64,000 nt of DNA from a virus (IMGVR_UViG_3300020470_005894:1-64000); one strand, 5' to 3'. Positions 1 through 7,014 are shown, counted from the stretch's first letter. Notes: a model not told the origin generated them from the letters alone. Numbers and translations: made by a program.

Positions 1-2979
1 CAACTCCTCAACAGTTTGAAGTCTGCCATACTCATCAGTTAGCTTATATATCCGGTCATATATCTCTTTATGCTTTTCAGGCGTAAGCTCACTCCACTTA
101 TCTGGACTGTCCATCGACCTGACAAAGCGCCCGATAGTTCTAAAGCCTCTGACTATCTCTACGCGGTCGTCCATAAACTGAGACATTGGTGTCGTCTCAA
201 ATGCTGTACCTAGATGCCCGTAGTACCACTGCATCCTACCTTCACCGCTAGTTGTGTGCTTATCTGGCAGTTGGAACTCACCATGAGCTAGTCTAGCAAG
301 ATTTAGCCGCTCTTTCTTCTCAGGATCAGTTCCCCACTCTCTCGCGACTTGAAAAATCTCTTGGTCTATCTTATGTACCATTTCATCAATACTTTTCAAA
401 AACTGTTTAATATACATACCAAGTTTTGCATATCCGCTCTCTTGCTTTGGCGATAGTGTCTGCAAAACTCCTGAAACTTCCTGAGTGAGCAAAGAAATGT
501 CCTCGTCCAGCATCTTTACAAAATTCAGTGCAGCCTTAAATAGTTCTTCTGTTTCCTGTATCGTAAACCCGTGGTGTGGCTCATCGTCGAGTGCAAAGCG
601 CACAATGGCGAGAACAGTTTTTCTTGGCACACCGGTCGGGGGAGTATATTCTTTGTATGAACTCTTCGTTCCCGATGCTCTCTCATAATCTACGTCCGCT
701 AGCGCAAGAGTAAAGCCCATCGCGATATAATCTTCAATATCCTGAGCAGTAACTTGTTTAGCCTGCTCTTCTTGTTCTTGAAGTGGAAGTCTAAGCTGCT
801 TCTTCGCAGACATGTGGGCCTGGGCAAATAACTTTGCCATGTTTCTGATTACTTGACGAGTAAACTTTGGTGAAATATAAGACTTGACTCGGAAATTACC
901 TGTGTTTCTTACGTCACCAAACTCTCCATGCAGTATTTCTTTTGTCGGCATCCTTCCTGCTGGGATCTGCACCACTACTTGGTCCTCCTTGTCGAGATCA
1001 TCTGGTAGTAGCGGATCGCCGTGCATTGGATAAGTGAGCGTATAGCCTCCAGTATTGTCTGGGCGAAGAATGAACTTTGAGAAGTTCTGCCTCTCCTCCT
1101 CTACATCTTTGCGGAGAAGATCAGTGAAGGTTGGCTTTGCGAAACCGCTTTGCTGCAGCACTGAAATCATCTCATCCCTATACTCGCTTAAACTTTTTTC
1201 ATCTTCAGCAAGTTGGTCGCAGAAGTGCTCAAAGTCGTCAGCGCCGCCATAGAAATCAAACCTGGCGATAAACTCTACATAATCCTCCATTGAATCTTCT
1301 TCTAGTTCGTAGTCAGATAGCTCGTGACTATAACTGCTGTGGTCAGCGTAGAAGTCGACTTGATCTCTTATGTCGTTTGCTAGTGGCTGCAGTGACCTCC
1401 AATCTGACGGAAAATCCTCTGCATTGGGGCCGTTGAGCATGGCTCTTATAATACATTCAGCAGTGGCCTGAATCACCGGGCCGCTCTGACCTTCTTCGTC
1501 GCCTCCAGCTTCAGCCCACTCGTAGGAACTGTCCTGAGTCCATTCCATACCGGTGTCTGGATCTATAACTTCGTATGAAAAACTTCTGACGTATACACCG
1601 CCGTCGTCAACGGTACCGGCATGGCGCTCGGCGGCGCTCTCCAATTCATATACGCGCTGGTCGATTACCTCGATTAAGGCATCGATACCGCCAACCATGC
1701 GCTCCTCTTCTTCTTCCCTGTCTTGCCAGGCACCGCCTTCTGCATACTCAAAACCTTCACCACCATAATCCTCGAAGGCGGCAGTAAACAGGCGCCTTGG
1801 ATTTGTATCCTGGTAGCTCCCACCTTTGAGCACGAAATCCCTGAGGTAGTCAGGATCCATCTTCATAGGGTCAGGGTTTTCATCGGTCTCGGCTTCAACA
1901 TCATGCACTAGAGCCTCGGACCACTTATCTTTCTGGGATTCCAGTGCCCAATCTCTAATGGCCTCATAAAACCCTGGCATGTCTTGGCCGTAGATTCTTT
2001 TTTCAGGCATTAGAAGAGAATACTTATTGTCAGATGTAAAGGTTCCGACCTTGTCGAACCTCCGAAGCCTTACTCTTCCGACTGGCTCGATGCCGTCGAC
2101 TCCACGATCATCGTCCTCAAATATTTCATTGTCCTCTAGATCAACCTGTTCTAAGTCCGCAGTCTCGATTATATAAGCAACGGACCCTGCGCCTTTGGCT
2201 TCCTTCACCGCACAGTGAAAATGCGAATTGCCCTCTGAGTGGCAAGAGCTTATGTTTCTGTGGTCAGACATTCTCAATACGTCGACTGGATGGCGAGAAA
2301 TAATAACCGAGTAATCAGTCATCATCTCTTCTGGGTTCTCACGAAAATACCTTGAATCTTTATTCCAAAACTCGACAAACTCATACAAGGTATCGCCATA
2401 AGTTTCATACTTAAAATGCTTCTTGTAATCTATCTGCGCCTTTTCCACCTCTTCGGAGGCTTTCTTGTAGTCTGGGTCGTTACTAAGGTCGTCGAGGACG
2501 CCGGGATCGGCTTGTGCTCTTCGTCTCTCAAAAAACTCTCGGCGCGCTGCGTTGGCTTCTTGCCTACTGTCGTCAATTCTTTTGTTTAGCGCTGCAGCTC
2601 GTTGCAAAACTTTACCAATCTTCTGCTGCTTCTTACGCATTATCTTCTTGGTGTTAGGGTCGTTTGGGTTGCCTGTAAAACTTTCAAACTCTTTTGTTGC
2701 TAATCCAGATCCAAAGTCTACTTCATAGCCCTGTTCTTCCAGCCATCTAATTAGACGATATATTTTTGAGCCCGGCTGTATCGTGCGGCCTAATGGTATG
2801 ACGATACGTGTCTTGCCGTCGAAAAGGTCATTGAATGGGAGGTTAAGCTCGCCTCCATTATCAGCCAGCCAGTCTTCAACATGTTCAGCAAACTCATAGG
2901 AAACTTCGTTAAGAATATTCTCCATGAGTATACCAGATTCAAACTTCTTCCAGCTTTCGAAAAACTTTTGCATCTTCAT
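1..2979 (-). CDS. Very large phage protein of unknown function, C-terminus outside the window
   Basis: The frame is open for 993 codons from an ATG at 2979 to the window edge. I do not recognise a known function. The N-terminus (MKMQKFFESWKKFE) is a short amphipathic stretch like those on head-targeted proteins of T4-like phages (inference). Residues 111-200 are rich in Lys, Arg and Glu and probably helical. Residues 222-310 form a distinctive block with Cys/His residues (RMSDHRNISSCHSE near 236-249) and an EIFEDDDRG motif near 285. I have seen this block in uncharacterised proteins of large marine phages but know no activity for it. A late-promoter-like element lies only 2 nt before the ATG, so Met19 (ATG at 2925) could be the real start. 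Size suggests a virion or injected protein, unproven. Confidence 0.75.
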   Translation of the reverse strand, partial: MKMQKFFESWKKFESGILMENILNEVSYEFAEHVEDWLADNGGELNLPFNDLFDGKTRIVIPLGRTIQPGSKIYRLIRWLEEQGYEVDFGSGLATKEFESFTGNPNDPNTKKIMRKKQQKIGKVLQRAAALNKRIDDSRQEANAARREFFERRRAQADPGVLDDLSNDPDYKKASEEVEKAQIDYKKHFKYETYGDTLYEFVEFWNKDSRYFRENPEEMMTDYSVIISRHPVDVLRMSDHRNISSCHSEGNSHFHCAVKEAKGAGSVAYIIETADLEQVDLEDNEIFEDDDRGVDGIEPVGRVRLRRFDKVGTFTSDNKYSLLMPEKRIYGQDMPGFYEAIRDWALESQKDKWSEALVHDVEAETDENPDPMKMDPDYLRDFVLKGGSYQDTNPRRLFTAAFEDYGGEGFEYAEGGAWQDREEEEERMVGGIDALIEVIDQRVYELESAAERHAGTVDDGGVYVRSFSYEVIDPDTGMEWTQDSSYEWAEAGGDEEGQSGPVIQATAECIIRAMLNGPNAEDFPSDWRSLQPLANDIRDQVDFYADHSSYSHELSDYELEEDSMEDYVEFIARFDFYGGADDFEHFCDQLAEDEKSLSEYRDEMISVLQQSGFAKPTFTDLLRKDVEEERQNFSKFILRPDNTGGYTLTYPMHGDPLLPDDLDKEDQVVVQIPAGRMPTKEILHGEFGDVRNTGNFRVKSYISPKFTRQVIRNMAKLFAQAHMSAKKQLRLPLQEQEEQAKQVTAQDIEDYIAMGFTLALADVDYERASGTKSSYKEYTPPTGVPRKTVLAIVRFALDDEPHHGFTIQETEELFKAALNFVKMLDEDISLLTQEVSGVLQTLSPKQESGYAKLGMYIKQFLKSIDEMVHKIDQEIFQVAREWGTDPEKKERLNLARLAHGEFQLPDKHTTSGEGRMQWYYGHLGTAFETTPMSQFMDDRVEIVRGFRTIGRFVRSMDSPDKWSELTPEKHKEIYDRIYKLTDEYGRLQTVEEL

Positions 2980-2981
2980 AG

Positions 2982-2992
2982 TAATAAATAGT
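2982..2992 (-). promoter_or_regulatory. Late-promoter-like element ACTATTTATTA
   Basis: Matches the shared element ACTATTTAYWA found before structural genes in this window. It ends 2 nt before the ATG at 2979, which is too close for a normal -10. Either transcription starts inside the annotated gene or the true start codon is further in. Confidence 0.35.
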
Positions 2993-3010
2993 TATTTTTT
3001 TGTTAATCTT

Positions 3011-3190
3011 CTATGTAATCAACTGTAGCTGTGAAGGACCATGAGTTGATTTAAATTCAGTGTCGAACCAATGTACTAGGTAAGTTGTATAAGTTGTACA
3101 AGATGACTTATTTCTCGACGACTTAACCTCAACAATAATACCTTGCGACCCGGGCATTGTTTTGTCTGTTACTAGGTCGCCTACTTCCAT
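3011..3190 (-). CDS. Small SH3/KOW-like phage protein, 59 aa
   Basis: Begins MEVGDLVTD and contains GSQGIIVEVK and THWF-like strands (LVHWFDTE), the pattern of a small beta-barrel of the KOW/SH3 type. Starts 3 nt after the stop of the 100-aa gene upstream, suggesting coupled translation. Two other short genes here (3895-4098 and 7937-8131) open with the same hydrophobic-xGDLV pattern. Function unknown. Confidence 0.65.
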   Translation of the reverse strand: MEVGDLVTDKTMPGSQGIIVEVKSSRNKSSCTTYTTYLVHWFDTEFKSTHGPSQLQLIT

Positions 3191-3193
3191 CAG

Positions 3194-3496
3194 TCAATCC
3201 GATACTATCTTATCAATAACTTCCAAAGTCTTTTCCATGACTTTTAAGGCCATAACATCTTTTACAGCCTCAGCTAGATCCTCTGCGCTGCTATTGTGCA
3301 GCTTCAAAAAATCTTCTGTACTCATGTTAGATTTAGAATTATGGCAATTAAACTTTTCACTGACAGCAGAATCTTGATCCTGTTGGGTGGGACGTTTATT
3401 TCTTTGTTCATTATTTACTTCTTGATTTTGTGATTGCACGCCTTGCCCGGGTCGTGAAGGTGATACAACCTGCGAAGTAACTGCGCTAACTTTCAT
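3194..3496 (-). CDS. Hypothetical protein, 100 aa
   Basis: Start chosen at the ATG at 3496, preceded by an AAAGAGG ribosome site at good spacing. The longer frame to 3547 has no ribosome site. The N-terminal half is polar and Gln/Ser-rich, the C-terminal half is a predicted helix (DLAEAVKDVMALKVMEKTLE). A late-promoter-like element lies 54 nt upstream, so this is probably a late product. I do not recognise the family. Confidence 0.65.
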   Translation of the reverse strand: MKVSAVTSQVVSPSRPGQGVQSQNQEVNNEQRNKRPTQQDQDSAVSEKFNCHNSKSNMSTEDFLKLHNSSAEDLAEAVKDVMALKVMEKTLEVIDKIVSD

Positions 3497-3550
3497 ATTG
3501 ATACCTCTTTTTTTATCTCTTGTATGTCCTGTTAATGGTAAATACATCGA

Positions 3551-3561
3551 TAATAAATAGT
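3551..3561 (-). promoter_or_regulatory. Late-promoter-like element ACTATTTATTA
   Basis: Copy of the shared element, 54 nt upstream of the ATG at 3496, a normal promoter distance. It separates the 76-aa gene from the last three genes of the window. Confidence 0.5.
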
Positions 3562-3576
3562 ACCTATACTAAAGAT

Positions 3577-3807
3577 TTAACGAGAACTCTCGTAGTAATT
3601 ACGATCAAAAACCGCGTAAGAAGACTTCATGTAGGCAATTGCTTGCTCTACTTTAATATCGTAACCTTGAGCGGCCATGGCTTCTACAATGCCAAGCGCT
3701 ATCTTTTTGGGAGGCTGATAATTTTTATCCTGCTCCTTAAGCAGTTTTCTATAGCCTTTGATGCGATCTTTTTTGTAATTGGAATATATTAACTTATTGC
3801 CTTTCAT
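3577..3807 (-). CDS. Hypothetical basic protein, 76 aa
   Basis: Begins MKGNKLIYSNYKKDRIKG. The start is placed at the ATG at 3807; the longer frame would need a TTG at 3843 inside the upstream small gene. Lys-rich N-terminal third, then a helix-forming segment with EQAIAYMKSSYAVFD. It starts 2 nt past the stop of the 29-aa membrane peptide. Family unknown. Confidence 0.6.
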   Translation of the reverse strand: MKGNKLIYSNYKKDRIKGYRKLLKEQDKNYQPPKKIALGIVEAMAAQGYDIKVEQAIAYMKSSYAVFDRNYYESSR

Positions 3808-3808
3808 A

Positions 3809-3898
3809 TTAATAACACGCGTGGTATGCCAATACCATAACAACGATCAACAGCATGTCAAGCATAAAAAACTTTAAAGCTGGATCAAAATCTTTCAT
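3809..3898 (-). CDS. Small membrane peptide, 29 aa
   Basis: Begins MKDFDPALKFF and continues with a hydrophobic span (MLDMLLIVVMVLAY), one likely membrane helix. Its ATG overlaps the TGA of the upstream gene (ATGA), a sign of translational coupling and the main reason for calling it. Confidence 0.5.
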   Translation of the reverse strand: MKDFDPALKFFMLDMLLIVVMVLAYHACY

Positions 3899-4098
3899 TT
3901 ACTCTCACTCACAACTTCTAAATCCTGAGCCATAAAGCTTATTATCCTATCTCCAACAGTAGGAAACATAACACTGTAAACGTCACATTTACTCTGAAGA
4001 ATTATTCCAATCGCATGGAAAGGTATTCCGATAATATCATTTATACCGCCGGTAAAGTGTGAATGGATATTCAATTTAACTAAGTCTCCTACTTTCAC
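3895..4098 (-). CDS. Small SH3/KOW-like protein, about 67 aa
   Basis: Core pattern VKVGDLVKLNIHSH followed by FTGGINDIIGIPFHAIGIIL and a closing beta-rich end suggests a small beta-barrel like two others in this window. The start is uncertain: a GTG at 4098 gives the natural N-terminus but lacks a good ribosome site, and the frame is open back to 4164. A late-type element overlaps the start region. Stop overlaps the next ATG. Confidence 0.6.
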   Translation of the reverse strand: MKVGDLVKLNIHSHFTGGINDIIGIPFHAIGIILQSKCDVYSVMFPTVGDRIISFMAQDLEVVSESK

Positions 4099-4102
4099 CT
4101 CA

Positions 4103-4113
4103 TAGTAAATAGT
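4103..4113 (-). promoter_or_regulatory. Late-promoter-like element ACTATTTACTA
   Basis: Copy of the shared element just upstream of the likely GTG start at 4098. Its place is ambiguous because the reading frame may run through it. Confidence 0.3.
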
Positions 4114-4129
4114 AAGGAAAGTAATTAGA

Positions 4130-4243
4130 TTAGAATTTCCAGAACATAAATAAGATGTAACCAAACATCGCAGAGGCGCTCACAGCAGCAAAAACTAATG
4201 TAAATCGCTCCATTTTTTCTATGTCTTTCTTAAAACTACTCAT
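4130..4243 (-). CDS. Small membrane protein, 37 aa
   Basis: Begins MSSFKKDIEKMERF and continues with about 20 hydrophobic residues (LVFAAVSASAMFGYILFMF), one membrane helix with a charged N-terminus. A GGAGG ribosome site lies 6 nt before the ATG. The ATG overlaps the stop of the upstream gene. Function unknown. Confidence 0.6.
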   Translation of the reverse strand: MSSFKKDIEKMERFTLVFAAVSASAMFGYILFMFWKF

Positions 4244-4451
4244 TCGAGTCCTCCGGGTAACTCTCTAGTGTTGTCAAACACTCTTCGGCCTCTGACAATA
4301 CTTTTGTCCAATGCGTTATTTCATCCAGCAACTTAGAATGCTCTCCAATACCCACTGAATTATTAAAATAAGTGTCTAATACTGCGCGCGCCTCGTCAGC
4401 TTTAGACTGGAAGTGTGTAATTGCTGCTCTATAATAAAGGTTATCTTTCAC
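4236..4451 (-). CDS. Hypothetical protein, 71 aa, GTG start
   Basis: The start is a GTG at 4451, with AAAGGAG 5 nt before it. The frame is open to 4472, but that would put the start inside the 3' end of the tRNA-Arg gene, so I reject it. Helical, with Glu/Asp-rich C-terminus (EECLTTLESYPEDSNE). Family unknown. Immediately follows the tRNA in the transcript. Confidence 0.65.
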   Translation of the reverse strand: MKDNLYYRAAITHFQSKADEARAVLDTYFNNSVGIGEHSKLLDEITHWTKVLSEAEECLTTLESYPEDSNE

Positions 4452-4466
4452 TTTTTCTCCTTTGTT

Positions 4467-4543
4467 TGGCACGCCCGACAGGATTCGAACCTGTGACCCT
4501 CGGCTTAGAAGGCCGATGCTCTATCCAGCTGAGCTACGGGCGC
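4467..4543 (-). tRNA. tRNA-Arg (anticodon UCU)
   Basis: A 77-nt cloverleaf with acceptor pair GCGCCCG/CGGGCGT, D arm GCTCAGCTGGATAGAGC, anticodon stem TCGGC/GCCGA with loop CTTCTAA, T arm with GGTTCGAATCC, and encoded CCA. Reads AGA codons. Confidence 0.95.
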
Positions 4544-4548
4544 ATGTA

Positions 4549-4680
4549 TTAATTAACCATGAGATAAACCATCAACGACATGAACCATCCTGATAAAATC
4601 AATGTGGCCAGCAACACTTCAGCAGACGCCTCTGTGTTGTTGTGATTAAATTTTCTTTTAAAGTATTTTCTAATTTTCAT
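4549..4680 (-). CDS. Small membrane protein, 43 aa, between two tRNAs
   Basis: Begins MKIRKYFKRKFNHNNTE, strongly basic, then a hydrophobic span (VLLATLILSGWFMSLMVYLMV). One membrane helix with a cytoplasmic basic end. It fills the space between tRNA-Arg and the CAU tRNA; the ribosome site is GGAGAT before the ATG. Function unknown. Confidence 0.6.
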   Translation of the reverse strand: MKIRKYFKRKFNHNNTEASAEVLLATLILSGWFMSLMVYLMVN

Positions 4681-4704
4681 AATCTATCTCCAAAGATTTT
4701 GTAT

Positions 4705-4781
4705 TGGTGGGCTCTCTCGGACTTGAACCGAGGACTACCCCGTTATGAGCGGGGGGCTCTAACCAACTGAGCTAAGAGCCC
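4705..4781 (-). tRNA. tRNA with CAU anticodon (Met or lysidine-modified Ile)
   Basis: A 77-nt cloverleaf: acceptor GGGCTCT/AGAGCCC, D arm GCTCAGTTGGTTAGAGC, anticodon stem CCCCG/CGGGG with loop CTCATAA, T stem CTCGG/CCGAG, encoded CCA. No mispaired first base as in initiator tRNA. Sequence alone cannot decide between elongator Met and Ile2 (which needs lysidine). Confidence 0.93.
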
Positions 4782-4788
4782 AAAAAAA

Positions 4789-4875
4789 TGGTAGCCGAGG
4801 CGGGACTCGAACCCGCAAGCCCAAACGGGCGACAGATTTTAAGTCTGTTGTGTATGCCAATTCCACCACTCGGCC
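4789..4875 (-). tRNA. tRNA-Leu (anticodon UAA)
   Basis: An 87-nt class II tRNA with a long variable arm (CGCCCGTTTGGGC), anticodon loop holding TAA, T loop TTCGAGT and encoded CCA. The first acceptor pair is G-U. Reads UUA codons. Confidence 0.95.
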
Positions 4876-4883
4876 AAAAATAA

Positions 4884-4899
4884 AGGGGCCGAAGCCCCT
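4884..4899 (-). terminator. Rho-independent terminator with UUCG tetraloop
   Basis: On the minus strand AGGGGC-TTCG-GCCCCT is followed by TTATTTTT. It sits 4 nt after the stop of the lipoprotein gene and just before tRNA-Leu, so it separates the protein operon from the tRNAs, although readthrough must occur if the tRNAs have no promoter of their own. Confidence 0.85.
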
Positions 4900-4903
4900 A
4901 CCC

Positions 4904-5224
4904 TTACGGGATTTGCGGTAAGAAGAAAGATGAATCGGGTACGGGATTATTCTCAAAACTTGTTGGATCCTCATCCAATCCCGGCTCATCCTCTTCGCTG
5001 ATCTCAGGTGTCTCCTCAGAGTCAAGGTTTTCCTCTGTGTCCTCTTCCACTGTAGGAACAACATCAGTCTCGTCAAGAGAAACATCTTCGCTCTCTAAAT
5101 CTTCAACCATGATATCCTCAACAGTCACTTCATACTCAACCTCCTCTGAAACTGCAGAGTCAACTGAACTACAACCAGACACACCTGAAATCATTAGCAC
5201 TAAAGCTGTAAAAAAAAGTTTCAT
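4904..5224 (-). CDS. Acidic lipoprotein, 106 aa
   Basis: Begins MKLFFTALVLMISGVSGCSS: a signal peptide with a lipobox ending at Cys18, so it should be lipidated by the host. The mature part is almost all Glu, Asp, Ser, Thr and Pro with no visible fold and probably disordered. Such phage lipoproteins sometimes act in superinfection exclusion or lysis, but nothing here shows which. Ribosome site AAAGGAG before the ATG; terminator directly after. Confidence 0.8.
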   Translation of the reverse strand: MKLFFTALVLMISGVSGCSSVDSAVSEEVEYEVTVEDIMVEDLESEDVSLDETDVVPTVEEDTEENLDSEETPEISEEDEPGLDEDPTSFENNPVPDSSFFLPQIP

Positions 5225-5285
5225 AATATTCTCCTTTTAAATTATGAAACATAAATATAGTTATTTTTTTAGAAAAGTAAAAAAA

Positions 5286-5444
5286 TTACCATCCTTGCTT
5301 AGATGCTTTATTTTGCACCTCGTCAATAACAATATTAGTTGTGCTTGAAACATCTTTAGCAATATCACCTACGGTTGTTTTGTTGTCTACACAATATGGC
5401 GCAGCCGTGGCCATAAATAAAACCAATAAAATTACATACTTCAT
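5286..5444 (-). CDS. Small exported protein, 52 aa
   Basis: Begins MKYVILLVLFMATAAPYC, a signal peptide, then a short polar mature part with VGDIAKDVSSTTNIVIDEVQ. AGGAGT ribosome site before the ATG. Neighbour of the lipoprotein gene, so both may act in the host envelope. Function unknown. Confidence 0.65.
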   Translation of the reverse strand: MKYVILLVLFMATAAPYCVDNKTTVGDIAKDVSSTTNIVIDEVQNKASKQGW

Positions 5445-5446
5445 TC

Positions 5447-5632
5447 TTACTCCTTTTTGTTTTTTTCTTCTTCACTTAATATGGTTTTCAGTTTATCTCT
5501 AATTGAATCGACCATACTCATTCTGCCATCAGCAGTTCCAGTCTGGTAATCAATTGCCTTCTTAAGCATATAGAGATCTTTAAGAACCTCACTTAAGACG
5601 TTCTCTCTTTTATCAGGAACGTACACTCTCAT
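5447..5632 (-). CDS. Hypothetical protein, 61 aa
   Basis: Begins MRVYVPDKRENVLSEVLKDL and ends in charged residues (EEEKNKKE). A long helix is likely. The ribosome site TAGGAGAG lies before the ATG. Its stop is 2 nt upstream of the exported 52-aa gene. Family unknown. Confidence 0.65.
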   Translation of the reverse strand: MRVYVPDKRENVLSEVLKDLYMLKKAIDYQTGTADGRMSMVDSIRDKLKTILSEEEKNKKE

Positions 5633-5643
5633 ACTTCGCTCTC

Positions 5644-5799
5644 CTATAAATCGATTATGATAACTCTTTTCTCTTCTTTTTCTTCAGGTGGCCGGTTATC
5701 TGGCCAGTCTTTGGGTTTGCTCCAATCATCCTCAGGTGGCACCGGAGGTGGAGCATAGATAGGTAACGGCGCATAAGGCCTAGGCTCCTTGCCCTTCAT
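5644..5799 (-). CDS. Proline-rich small protein, 51 aa
   Basis: Begins MKGKEPRPYAPLPIYAPPP and ends in charged residues plus VIIIDL. Its ATG overlaps the TGA of the upstream 61-aa basic gene (ATGA), and its stop is 11 nt from the next gene, so it fits the operon. No family recognised. Confidence 0.6.
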   Translation of the reverse strand: MKGKEPRPYAPLPIYAPPPVPPEDDWSKPKDWPDNRPPEEKEEKRVIIIDL

Positions 5800-5981
5800 C
5801 TGCCCTGTCCTCTGTAAGGCTTCTTGCGTCTGTGACGAGCGCTAGGAGTGGATCCCGCGCGCTTATTTTCATAGTGGGTCTCGCCTCCAGAATGAGACTT
5901 TTTTGTGTAAGTGCCAGACCCCTGCACTGTCTTCTTTTTGTTGTAAGATGTCGATCTCGACATGCCATAAATTCTAGCCAT
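5796..5981 (-). CDS. Small highly basic protein, 61 aa
   Basis: Rich in Arg, Lys, Gly and Ser (ends RHRRKKPYRGQGR), probably nucleic-acid binding, inferred from composition only. Starts 8 nt inside the end of the deformylase gene and hands over to the proline-rich gene by an ATGA overlap. The alternative frame over the same region has no support. Confidence 0.6.
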   Translation of the reverse strand: MARIYGMSRSTSYNKKKTVQGSGTYTKKSHSGGETHYENKRAGSTPSARHRRKKPYRGQGR

Positions 5982-6423
5982 TGAATATCTCCTTGTCTAC
6001 GGCTCGATCAAACATGGTTATACCATTTAAATGATCAATTTCATGTTGAACGCACACACACTCTAGTGCGTTATGTTCAAAAGAGAAGTATAGTTGATTT
6101 ACATGGTTATCATCCTTAACCACGATATCTGTCCATCTCTCAGTTAAAACATAGTCCCCAGGAAACGAAAGACAACCCTCTTGGAAAAAACTTTTTCCAA
6201 ATTTTCCTACTATCTTTGGGTTGATAAGCACAATAGGCTTTGCTACTTTTACAACACAAACGGCGCTATCGATACCAATCTGATTGGCTGCGAGGCCGAC
6301 GCCATCACCTTCAGCTAAGACCTCCAAAAGGCGATTGCCTAGGTGGATTCCTTCTGCCTTTGAAGGGCATGGTCTACATGCCTTAATGAGTGCTTTTTTA
6401 TCTGTCACATAAGTATAAGACAT
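5974..6423 (-). CDS. def: Peptide deformylase
   Basis: Removes the formyl group from the initiator methionine of new proteins. All three family motifs are present: GVGLAANQIG at 41-50, EGCLS at 82-86 with the metal-binding Cys84, and HEIDH at 127-131 with both metal-binding His and the catalytic Glu. At 149 aa it is short, lacking the C-terminal helix extension, as is usual for marine phage deformylases. It follows hsp20, and its ribosome site (GGAGGG) lies inside a 10-bp hairpin, so translation may be controlled. Confidence 0.95.
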   Translation of the reverse strand: MSYTYVTDKKALIKACRPCPSKAEGIHLGNRLLEVLAEGDGVGLAANQIGIDSAVCVVKVAKPIVLINPKIVGKFGKSFFQEGCLSFPGDYVLTERWTDIVVKDDNHVNQLYFSFEHNALECVCVQHEIDHLNGITMFDRAVDKEIFNG

Positions 6424-6433
6424 CTGTTAAGAG

Positions 6434-6478
6434 CCCTCCAGACCCACATCATATACTAATAACTATGAGTCTGGAGGG
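6434..6478 (-). promoter_or_regulatory. Hairpin covering the ribosome site of the deformylase gene
   Basis: A perfect 10-bp inverted repeat (minus strand CCCTCCAGAC and GTCTGGAGGG) with a 25-nt loop. The 3' arm contains the GGAGGG that would be the ribosome site, 10 nt before the ATG at 6423. No T run follows, so it is not a standard terminator. It could block translation of def or act as an mRNA processing or stabilising element after hsp20. Confidence 0.6.
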
Positions 6479-6492
6479 GTAAACGCTTTTAA

Positions 6493-6927
6493 TTAAGTAA
6501 TGTTAACATTAATCGCTTTAGATTCCGGCTTGGCCGGTAAACTGATTCGCAACAATCCGTTATCATAGCTAGCCTTGGCGCTGGCCAGATCCAAATCGCT
6601 GTCATAGTTAACAAAAGTTTTATGAAAAGCTCGTCGAGCAATCCGCCTTGATTTAAAACTATTCTGTTCCTCGTCACCATGTGAGTCCGCACTAACATGA
6701 ATTTCTCTCTTTTCAGGAATAATTTCGACATGAAGGTTCTCTTTTTCGAATCCTGCTAAAGCGAACTCCATGACAGTAGCGCCATCTTCAGCTTTGTAGA
6801 TATCGGCAACGGGATATCCCTGCGTTGTTCTCTGCATTAACTGTGGAAAATCCAACATAGAATCAAAAATATCCTCAAATACGCTGCGCCCTAATAGGCT
6901 CGGTCTGTAAGTAGTAAGTGTAGTCAT
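6493..6927 (-). CDS. Small heat shock protein (Hsp20 / alpha-crystallin family)
   Basis: 144 aa. The alpha-crystallin domain is visible: PVADIYKAEDGATVMEFALA, EKREIHVSAD, then SRRIARRAFHKTF, and the GLLRISLP signature near the C-terminus. The closing INVNI resembles the I-x-I tail that controls oligomer assembly. It should hold unfolding proteins for refolding, here possibly by the phage GroEL/GroES. Hsp20 genes are common in cyanophages. A sigma-70-like promoter and a ROSE-like leader lie upstream, and the deformylase gene follows. Confidence 0.93.
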   Translation of the reverse strand: MTTLTTYRPSLLGRSVFEDIFDSMLDFPQLMQRTTQGYPVADIYKAEDGATVMEFALAGFEKENLHVEIIPEKREIHVSADSHGDEEQNSFKSRRIARRAFHKTFVNYDSDLDLASAKASYDNGLLRISLPAKPESKAINVNIT

Positions 6928-6980
6928 AACAATTTTCTCCTTTTATAGCAAGTTATGTTCGATGGCCATAAAGCACCATC
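6928..6980 (-). promoter_or_regulatory. hsp20 leader, candidate ROSE-like RNA thermometer
   Basis: Two small hairpins fit in the leader. The first pairs GATGG (6980-6976) with CCATC (6965-6961). The second pairs TTGCT (6951-6947) with the ribosome site AGGAG (6941-6937) across a 5-nt loop, giving U-G, U-A, G-G, C-G and U-A. A UYGCU element paired to the ribosome site with a G-G mismatch is the hallmark of bacterial ROSE thermometers on hsp20 genes. Weak 5-bp stem, so tentative. Confidence 0.5.
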
Positions 6981-6986
6981 TTAAAA

Positions 6987-7014
6987 ACAATAAGAACAAA
7001 AAAGCCTAAGTCAA
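6987..7014 (-). promoter_or_regulatory. Sigma-70-type promoter of hsp20
   Basis: Minus strand TTGACT (7014-7009), 16-nt spacer, TATTGT (6992-6987). It predicts a start near 6980, giving a leader of about 53 nt that begins exactly at the first hairpin. The -35 is 5/6 to consensus and the -10 is 4/6. Confidence 0.5.

Noticed and set aside
485-3377. Several plus-strand open frames of 60-90 codons over the large partial gene
   Set aside because: They lie inside long minus-strand genes, have Ser/Leu-rich composition typical of antisense frames, and lack ribosome sites. I saw no credible plus-strand gene in the window.
4452-4472. Start of the 71-aa gene at 4472
   Set aside because: It lies within the tRNA-Arg 3' end. 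The GTG at 4451 has a good ribosome site.
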